Below are positions 7,938 through 12,690 of a DNA stretch of 12,690 nt, one piece after another. The DNA is from Candidatus Peregrinibacteria bacterium CG11_big_fil_rev_8_21_14_0_20_46_8. GTDB taxonomy: Bacteria; Patescibacteriota; Gracilibacteria; UBA1369; UM-FILTER-53-11. Position 1 is the first letter of the stretch; each line of letters starts with the position of its first letter. Position numbers and translations under genes: made by a program. Location: positions 1 through 12,690 of the forward strand of contig PCVQ01000013.1 in the NCBI GenBank assembly GCA_002796025.1, written 5' to 3'. Under the pieces are notes generated by a model. It had not been told where the DNA came from. It ran no database searches and worked only from the letters and a program-made list of their open reading frames with translations.

Positions 7938-7957
7938 AGGTATCTTTAGGTATCTTT
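7938..7957. repeat. Tandem 10-bp direct repeat
   Basis: AGGTATCTTT occurs twice in perfect tandem (7938-7947 and 7948-7957), in the 96-nt gap between the 368-aa gene and the 47-aa gene. One turn of helix per unit fits a protein-binding site, such as an operator or a short iteron pair, next to a replication operon. Two copies are too few to be sure. Confidence 0.5.
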
Positions 7958-7971
7958 TTTTACACGCTATT

Positions 7972-9078
7972 TTAAACAATTTGCACTACTTCTTCGTTTG
8001 CAACCCAATGTCCATTTTTGTTTACAAAAAGTGTTTCAGCATCGTCTTGAGTTATAGATAGTTTCTTAGATATTGTCCTAACCAGATTGTTTTTATGCTC
8101 ACGATCAATCCCATACTCACCCAAATTTTTCAATAGATTATATAAATGCTCTCCTCCTACAAAAAACTGACCACTCGTCTGCTTTTTCATCTTATAAAGA
8201 GATGTTCCATTGCCTCTAACCCATAATGCAAATTTATCAGACAAATCAGCATAAAAACAAAGGCATCTATCAGAATCAGCGACTTCACTCTCCTTTAAAG
8301 CATCCATAGCATATTCAAAAATTACTCCTCCACGTTGACCCAAAAAATCTTTATAAAATTTATCGGTTAAATCTAATCGAAAAGACCAAAATATCTTCGT
8401 TAAATCCTTAACATTACGCTCAATTGCATGAATTTTGAGATTTTTGATATAGCCCAACCATTCAAAATAAATCATTGTAGTTACTATATCGATATCATCG
8501 TCCTCCGGCATTTCTTCCACAAACAAATTTTTATCTGGATACTTCTTCAACAAATCATGAATTCTTTTTATCACTCGGCCTTGCTGAACAGTTGATTTTG
8601 CAAGATTGCGTTCAAGTAAACGCAAGGAATTTTCACTCCATTTTATTAAATATTCACTAATAAATTCATTTGCGATATTTTGATCAATTTTTACAAAGCG
8701 CAACAAAAACTCATTCTTTTTAGGAGGCTTATCAAAGTGAGGACAAAACCACCAAGCTGGCAATTCGGGGCAGGCATCTTCTGCTTCATACTTAATAGGA
8801 AAATTTTCCAAAAAATCCCCCTGACAACGCCCTTTCGTTTTTACGAGATTAAATTCTTTAATAACACCAAAATCTACACACAATTTTGCTAAACGAGTAT
8901 CGATAACATAACTATTAATCTTTGATCTCAGTGGTTCTGGGAAATCCTGTATGTAAAAAAAATCTTGACCATATGGATTAAATGTCTCAATAAACTCAGG
9001 CTCTCCTTGCCTATTGAGCACATACCAAAGAATAAATAACAGCTCAGTTTCGATATTTTGACTCAAATATCTTTCCAT
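7972..9078 (-). CDS. Orphan protein of unknown function (368 aa)
   Basis: I recognise no family. The frame starts at ATG 9078 (MERYLSQNIETELLFILWYV) and ends at a TAA at 7972. The protein is rich in Lys, Asp, Glu and aromatic residues, with no signal peptide or membrane segment. Notable patches are CPELPAWWFCPHFDKPPKK (Trp/Cys-rich, about 97-115), an acidic EEMPEDDDID, and a C-terminal part beginning SGQFFVGGEHLYNLLKNLGE that is mainly helical and could be a winged-helix or DNA-binding domain (guess). Codon use is AT-rich compared with the host genes. It is divergent from the mod gene, shares the palindromic intergenic region with it, and sits upstream of the replication operon on the same strand. 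Possible roles include element regulation or defence; none is supported directly. Confidence 0.75.
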   Translation of the reverse strand: MERYLSQNIETELLFILWYVLNRQGEPEFIETFNPYGQDFFYIQDFPEPLRSKINSYVIDTRLAKLCVDFGVIKEFNLVKTKGRCQGDFLENFPIKYEAEDACPELPAWWFCPHFDKPPKKNEFLLRFVKIDQNIANEFISEYLIKWSENSLRLLERNLAKSTVQQGRVIKRIHDLLKKYPDKNLFVEEMPEDDDIDIVTTMIYFEWLGYIKNLKIHAIERNVKDLTKIFWSFRLDLTDKFYKDFLGQRGGVIFEYAMDALKESEVADSDRCLCFYADLSDKFALWVRGNGTSLYKMKKQTSGQFFVGGEHLYNLLKNLGEYGIDREHKNNLVRTISKKLSITQDDAETLFVNKNGHWVANEEVVQIV

Positions 9079-9082
9079 TTCA

Positions 9083-9220
9083 TTACATCTTTAAATAGAA
9101 ATCAATCCAGATCATAGCCTTTTTCGTAGCCGCATTAAAGCCCTGTTGCTGATTCTTTAGGGTGCATGTTACTATTCCAGCGTTCACCCGCAAATCACTC
9201 ATACGAGCATTTCCGCTCAT
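9083..9220 (-). CDS. Possible small ORF (45 aa) starting within the large palindrome
   Basis: An ATG at 9220 (MSGNARMSDLRVNAGIVT...), or an internal ATG at 9202, opens a frame ending ...WIDFYLKM at TAA 9083, four nt before the start of the 368-aa gene. The tight spacing resembles an operon. The start region lies in the left arm of the palindrome and no ribosome binding site is visible. It may be a real leader or small protein, the tail of a decayed gene, or chance. No family recognised. Confidence 0.3.
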   Translation of the reverse strand: MSGNARMSDLRVNAGIVTCTLKNQQQGFNAATKKAMIWIDFYLKM

Positions 9221-9289
9221 CAATGCCTACTGGGCAGCGATGGGCGGCGTGCCAGTAGGCTGCTCGTATGAGTAAGTGATTGGGTGAAC
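9182..9289. repeat. Large interrupted palindrome (candidate replication origin or regulatory structure)
   Basis: The outer arms at 9182-9209 and 9261-9289 pair over about 25 positions, including a perfect 13-bp block (ACTCATACGAGCA, 9197-9209, with 9261-9273) and an 8-bp block (GTTCACCC, 9182-9189, with 9282-9289), interrupted by small indels. An inner perfect 9-bp stem GCCTACTGG/CCAGTAGGC (9225-9233/9252-9260) closes an 18-nt GC-rich loop. A 15-nt bulge (9210-9224) lies only on the left. Such a structure in the only sizeable gap of an element with a II/X-like Rep suggests a double-strand or single-strand origin. A folded RNA or protein-binding cruciform is an alternative. Confidence 0.6.
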
Positions 9290-9292
9290 CAC

Positions 9293-9322
9293 GCCGTCCA
9301 CTTTTGCGAAAATTGGCACGGC
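9293..9322. repeat. Second hairpin upstream of mod
   Basis: GCCGT (9293-9297) pairs with ACGGC (9318-9322). Inside it, CCA pairs with TGG and TTTT with AAAA around a GCG loop: 12 pairs with one mismatch and one bulge. It lies 22 nt before the mod ATG, between the big palindrome and the 13-bp repeat. It has no T-run, so it is not a standard terminator. It may control mod expression or form part of an origin. Confidence 0.45.
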
Positions 9323-9344
9323 TCAAAGATGTAATGAGCAACCT

Positions 9345-10964
9345 ATGGCCTCCTTTCACTTCAAAGGAAAAACATTCCTCCAAAACTACCACCACGCAGT
9401 AAAGTTTCACAATTTAGCCGCGCAAAAGAGTAAAGGGCTGAGCAAGTCACCTTCCTTGGATGACAACCTTGTTATTCATGGTGACAACTTAAAAGCACTC
9501 AAAGCACTACTTCCAACGCATGCGGGCAAAGTTAAGTGCATCTATATTGATCCACCGTACAACACTGGCAACGAAGGATGGGCTTACAACGATAATGTTG
9601 CGTCCCCGATGATTCAGGAATGGCTAGGGAAAGTCGTTGCTCGCGATGACCTTACGCGACACGATAAATGGGCTTGCATGATGTATCCAAGGCTTACACT
9701 TCTACGCGAACTATTACAAGATGATGGGGTAATTTTTATCAGTATTGATGATAATGAAGTTCATCATTTAAGAATGCTAATGGATGAGATATTCGGAGAA
9801 GAAAATTTGCTTCAAGAATTAGTCTGGAAAAGACATTCCGGTGGAGGAAATGATTCACGATACTTTGCTCAAGATCATGAATATGTATTGGGCTATGCAA
9901 AAAATAAATTAAATATTCCAAGTTTAAGATTATCTTTAAATGAAGATGAAAAAAAACAATATGTTGGAAAAGATGAGCATTTCAAAACCTTAGGGCCATA
10001 CAAAACTAAATCATTTCGTCGCATGAGAGAGAATGACCCTAGGCCAGGTCTACAATATGAAATTGATGCTCCTGATGGAACTAAAATAGCTAATGAATGG
10101 AAATGGGAAAAAAATAATTTTCTAAGAGCTTTTGCAGATAAAAAAATAATTATTAGAAAAGACAAGAAGGGCAAATGGCAAGTAGAGTACAAAATATATC
10201 TAAACGATGGTGAAAATGAGCGAACAAAAGTACCTCGCTCTCTATTGCTTAAGGAAGAAAGAAATAGTGATGGAAAAACACAATTGGAGGAAATTTTTCA
10301 GAAAGATAACATCTTCAATAACCCAAAACCGATTGGTCTAATGAAACATTTCCTAAAATTCTCTTCTGATACCGATTCTTTAATTCTGGACTCCTTCGCT
10401 GGCTCAGGCACAACAGGTCACGCAGTTTTAGCTCTCAATAAAGAGGATGGAGGCAATCGCAAATTCATACTCATTGAATGTGAGGATTATGCAGACAAAA
10501 TTACTGCCGAACGCATGAGACGTATAATTAAAGGAGTACCAACAGCTTCAAACGAAGAACTAAAAGCTGGGCTCGGTGGAACTTTTTCCTACTACGAACT
10601 CGGAGAAGAACTCAACATGGATAACCTGCTTGCAGGCAAGAAACTGCCAAGCTACGAAGACCTCGCAAAATATGCATTCTTCACTGCAACTGGGGAAAAG
10701 TTCGACCCTAAAAAACTTGACGAGAAGACCTTTTACATAGGCTCATCGAGCACCTTTGAGGTGTTTCTCATGTATAGCGCGGATAAGTCTAAACTTAAAA
10801 AACTCGCGCTCAATTTGGAGTTTGCTGAGCAGATTCACAAGAAATTTCCCGCACGGCCCAAGCTCGTTTTTGCACCTGCCTGCTTCATTGAAGATTACCA
10901 CCTCAAAGAATTCAACATTCGATTCGCTCAATTACCGTTTGAAATTTATAGAATGGCTGAATAA
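9345..10964 (+). CDS. mod: Type III-like DNA methyltransferase, Mod (beta-class, probably N6-adenine)
   Basis: This 539-aa SAM-dependent DNA methyltransferase should protect host DNA from the Res partner downstream. The N-terminus MASFHFKGKT is typical of this Mod group and sets the start at ATG 9345; there is no ribosome binding site. Motifs appear in beta-class order: HGDNL (45-49), catalytic DPPYNTGNE (69-77), FISIDDNEVHHLRML (131-145), and the SAM-binding DSFAGSGTTG (349-358) followed by FILIECEDYADKI (374-386). Residues about 160-330 between these form the target-recognition region. The DNA there (about 9880-10340) is clearly more AT-rich than the rest of the gene, suggesting recombinational exchange. 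A 45-aa ORF begins 9 nt downstream, then res. The target sequence cannot be read from here. Confidence 0.92.
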   Translation: MASFHFKGKTFLQNYHHAVKFHNLAAQKSKGLSKSPSLDDNLVIHGDNLKALKALLPTHAGKVKCIYIDPPYNTGNEGWAYNDNVASPMIQEWLGKVVARDDLTRHDKWACMMYPRLTLLRELLQDDGVIFISIDDNEVHHLRMLMDEIFGEENLLQELVWKRHSGGGNDSRYFAQDHEYVLGYAKNKLNIPSLRLSLNEDEKKQYVGKDEHFKTLGPYKTKSFRRMRENDPRPGLQYEIDAPDGTKIANEWKWEKNNFLRAFADKKIIIRKDKKGKWQVEYKIYLNDGENERTKVPRSLLLKEERNSDGKTQLEEIFQKDNIFNNPKPIGLMKHFLKFSSDTDSLILDSFAGSGTTGHAVLALNKEDGGNRKFILIECEDYADKITAERMRRIIKGVPTASNEELKAGLGGTFSYYELGEELNMDNLLAGKKLPSYEDLAKYAFFTATGEKFDPKKLDEKTFYIGSSSTFEVFLMYSADKSKLKKLALNLEFAEQIHKKFPARPKLVFAPACFIEDYHLKEFNIRFAQLPFEIYRMAE

Positions 10965-10973
10965 TTAATTCAT

Positions 10974-11111
10974 ATGCAACACAAACTTGATCCAAAGAAA
11001 AAGCGAGAATTCCAACAGCTAATTATTGCGGCACTACAGGAAGCAAAAGATGAAGAGGAAAACTTGAAAAAGATTGTGTCATCCACGAACACAATACATT
11101 TAACCGAATAA
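10974..11111 (+). CDS. Small ORF between mod and res (45 aa)
   Basis: ATG 10974 opens MQHKLDPKKKREFQQLIIAA and the frame ends ...NTIHLTE at TAA 11111. It starts 9 nt after the mod stop and ends 7 nt before the res ATG, so it fits the operon exactly. The peptide is very charged: a basic start (DPKKKREF), then a helix with an acidic patch (EAKDEEENLKK). No Shine-Dalgarno motif is visible, as for its neighbours. It is either a small accessory of the restriction system or a translational coupler; I recognise no family. Confidence 0.6.
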   Translation: MQHKLDPKKKREFQQLIIAALQEAKDEEENLKKIVSSTNTIHLTE

Positions 11112-11118
11112 AACAAAT

Positions 11119-12690
11119 ATGCACACACTCAAGGAATACCAACTCGACTGTAAGAATGCGATGGATCGTTATTTTCAAGTTCTTGCTGAAGAGCAGCAAA
11201 AGTTGAGCAAGATTCCCGAAGAAGTGCTCAAAGAGTGGAGCAAAGAAATCGATCCGTCCGAGAAAGCGTGGCACAAGCTCTTCCCTGAAGGAGATCGCAA
11301 CCATGAGTATCGTGACAAACGGACAGGCCACAACAAGCCGTGTCCGAACTTCTGCTTAAAAATCCCTACTGGTGGAGGAAAAACTCTACTTGCTACTTAT
11401 GCGCTTGAGTTTTACTTAGAGCGTCTGCGGCAAAAAAAGACAGGTTTTGTCATGTGGATTGTGCCGAGCGAGCAAATCTACACACAAACGCTCAATGCGC
11501 TCAAAGATCGCGCACATCCATACCGTGAGCGACTCGATGCACTTTCTGGCAATCGAGTAAAAATTGTCTCCAAAAAAGATTACTTTAGCCCCAATGATGT
11601 TGAAGAAAATCTTGTGGTACTTGTGATGATTTTGCAGTCATTTTCACGAGATAAACTTAAAAAGGACGACCTCAAATTCTTTCAAGACAATGGCAAGTTC
11701 GATGAGTTTTTCCCGCTTGAGAGCGATCAGCGAAAACAAAAGGCTCTGCTTGAGCTTTACCCGAACCTCGACCAAGAAAGCACAGAAAACTCTTTATTCG
11801 GTGTCAAAATCAAAACCTCATTCGGAAACGTGGTTAAAATCCTTGAGCCACTCATTATTTTGGACGAGGGACACAAGGCAAAGAGCGAGCTTGCGAGTAG
11901 CGCTATTTCAGAATGTAATCCATCGTGCGTTTGCGAGCTCACCGCGACACCTACCGAAGCAGCCAATGTGCTTTTTTCGGTTGCAGGCCGCGAACTGGAA
12001 AAAGAGGAAATGATTAAACTCGATCTTAATCTTATTGAAAAGGACACCATCGAATGGAAGAGCCTTGTAAATTACTCGATCGAGCATTTGCAAAACCTAC
12101 AGAAAAAAGCCGATATATTCCTAGAAAAAACCGGCATCTATATTCGACCAATCAATCTCATTCAAGTCGAATCTACGGGTAAAGATCAACGCAAGGATGG
12201 CAATATTCATGCTGAGGATGTAAAAGAGCATCTTATTGCCACTGGGCTAGTTAGAGAAGAAGAGATCGCTATAAAAAGCAGTTCAAAAAACGATATTGAA
12301 GGACAAGACTTGTTTTCCAATCAATGCCCTATTCGGTTTATCATAACCAAACAGGCGCTACAAGAAGGCTGGGACTGCTCGTTTGCATACTCTTTGACGG
12401 TACTGGGTGGTTCGCGTTCAAAAACAGCTCTTACGCAACTTGTGGGCCGTGTACTGCGTCAACCTTATGCGCGCAAAACTAAAATCAAGGAGCTAGACGA
12501 AAGCTATGTATTCTGTCTGCGCGACTCTTCCAAAGATCTTATAAAAGCAATACGAACTGGCTTTGAGTATGATGGTATGGGAGATTTAATGAAGCGTATT
12601 ATAACGAGTCCAGGCAAAAACGACCCCGATCTTGGAGAACGCAAAAAACAAGCCCTGCGCAAGCGCTTTGAAAAAAGCCTGCGCGACTTT
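11119..12690 (+). CDS. res: Type III-like restriction subunit Res (DEAD/DEAH-type helicase/nuclease), 3' end cut by window
   Basis: ATP-dependent helicase/translocase subunit of a Type III-like restriction system; with Mod it would recognise and cut unmodified DNA. The open frame from ATG 11119 (MHTLKEYQLDCKNAMDRYF) has 524 codons in view and no stop. Superfamily-2 motifs are clear: Walker A PTGGGKT (83-89), Walker B DEGH (249-252), motif III TATP (275-278), ITKQALQEGWDC (about 411-422) and motif VI QLVGRVLRQP (440-449). The C-terminal nuclease domain usual in Res is beyond the window. It lies 7 nt after the 45-aa ORF, in one operon with mod. The assignment as a Res-like subunit is firm; Type III versus a related class is set by the paired Mod. 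Confidence 0.92.
   Translation, partial: MHTLKEYQLDCKNAMDRYFQVLAEEQQKLSKIPEEVLKEWSKEIDPSEKAWHKLFPEGDRNHEYRDKRTGHNKPCPNFCLKIPTGGGKTLLATYALEFYLERLRQKKTGFVMWIVPSEQIYTQTLNALKDRAHPYRERLDALSGNRVKIVSKKDYFSPNDVEENLVVLVMILQSFSRDKLKKDDLKFFQDNGKFDEFFPLESDQRKQKALLELYPNLDQESTENSLFGVKIKTSFGNVVKILEPLIILDEGHKAKSELASSAISECNPSCVCELTATPTEAANVLFSVAGRELEKEEMIKLDLNLIEKDTIEWKSLVNYSIEHLQNLQKKADIFLEKTGIYIRPINLIQVESTGKDQRKDGNIHAEDVKEHLIATGLVREEEIAIKSSSKNDIEGQDLFSNQCPIRFIITKQALQEGWDCSFAYSLTVLGGSRSKTALTQLVGRVLRQPYARKTKIKELDESYVFCLRDSSKDLIKAIRTGFEYDGMGDLMKRIITSPGKNDPDLGERKKQALRKRFEKSLRDF

Larger units (their letters stand above)
9080..9337. repeat. 13-bp inverted repeat abutting both divergent start codons
   Basis: TCATTACATCTTT (9080-9092) and its exact reverse complement AAAGATGTAATGA (9325-9337) flank the divergent intergenic region. 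The left copy ends one nt before the ATG at 9078, and the right copy ends seven nt before the ATG at 9345. The same sequence therefore sits in the leader of both the 368-aa gene and mod. It could be a shared operator or a remnant of duplication or inversion. Confidence 0.55.

Noticed and set aside
9079..9344. CRISPR array, retron or diversity-generating element in the structured intergenic region
   Set aside because: There are no repeated spacer units, no Cas gene and no reverse transcriptase in the window; the repeats are inverted, not regularly spaced direct repeats.
9195..9410. 71-codon minus-strand frame across the palindrome and the start of mod
   Set aside because: It is antisense to the well-supported mod start and to both palindrome arms, its composition is not protein-like, and it has no ribosome binding site.
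4782..12690. Search for a second copy of the tRNA 3' end (distal attachment site)
   Set aside because: Reading by eye I found only short partial matches such as CTCCGG in the 368-aa gene; the distal site is probably beyond the window.

Overview
The window reads as a chromosomal segment of a bacterium carrying an integrated mobile element. The best guess for the host is Candidatus Patescibacteria (CPR). The grounds are inference: the Trm11-like THUMP/methyltransferase and the large Pro-rich single-pass membrane protein look like CPR proteins, most start codons lack a Shine-Dalgarno motif, UGA is used as a stop, and the element's recombinase and Mod resemble CPR homologues. A database search could change this.

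Host part (1 to about 4781). A single-stranded-DNA-binding protein gene (minus strand, cut by the window edge) diverges from a Trm11-like tRNA guanine methyltransferase gene. That gene overlaps tail-to-tail by 23 nt with a 953-codon minus-strand gene for a predicted membrane-anchored protein of unknown function. A tRNA-Asn(GUU) gene with its own strong promoter follows.

Mobile element (about 4779 to beyond the right edge). The tRNA 3' end is the junction. A large serine recombinase gene on the minus strand runs into the tRNA and takes its last 13 codons and its stop from the antisense of the tRNA. Upstream of it on the same strand lie, in order of transcription, a 368-aa orphan, a 47-aa protein, a SpoVG-family protein and a phage/plasmid replication protein of the II/X type. 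The last four genes (47-aa, spoVG, rep, recombinase) overlap or are tightly packed and look like one replication/integration operon. Two mutually exclusive hairpins and a tandem 10-bp repeat precede this operon.

Central non-coding region (9079-9344, 266 nt). This divergent intergenic region holds a large interrupted palindrome, a second hairpin and a 13-bp inverted repeat that abuts both flanking start codons. It is a candidate replication origin and/or a shared regulatory region. A 45-codon ORF starts inside the palindrome.

Right arm (9345-12690). A Type III-like restriction-modification operon: a beta-class DNA adenine methyltransferase (mod) with an AT-rich central recognition region, a 45-aa ORF of unknown function, and a Res helicase/restriction subunit cut by the window end. 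The overall picture is a plasmid-like integrative element in tRNA-Asn that carries its own replication initiator and a defence cargo. Its distal end and second attachment site are not in view.
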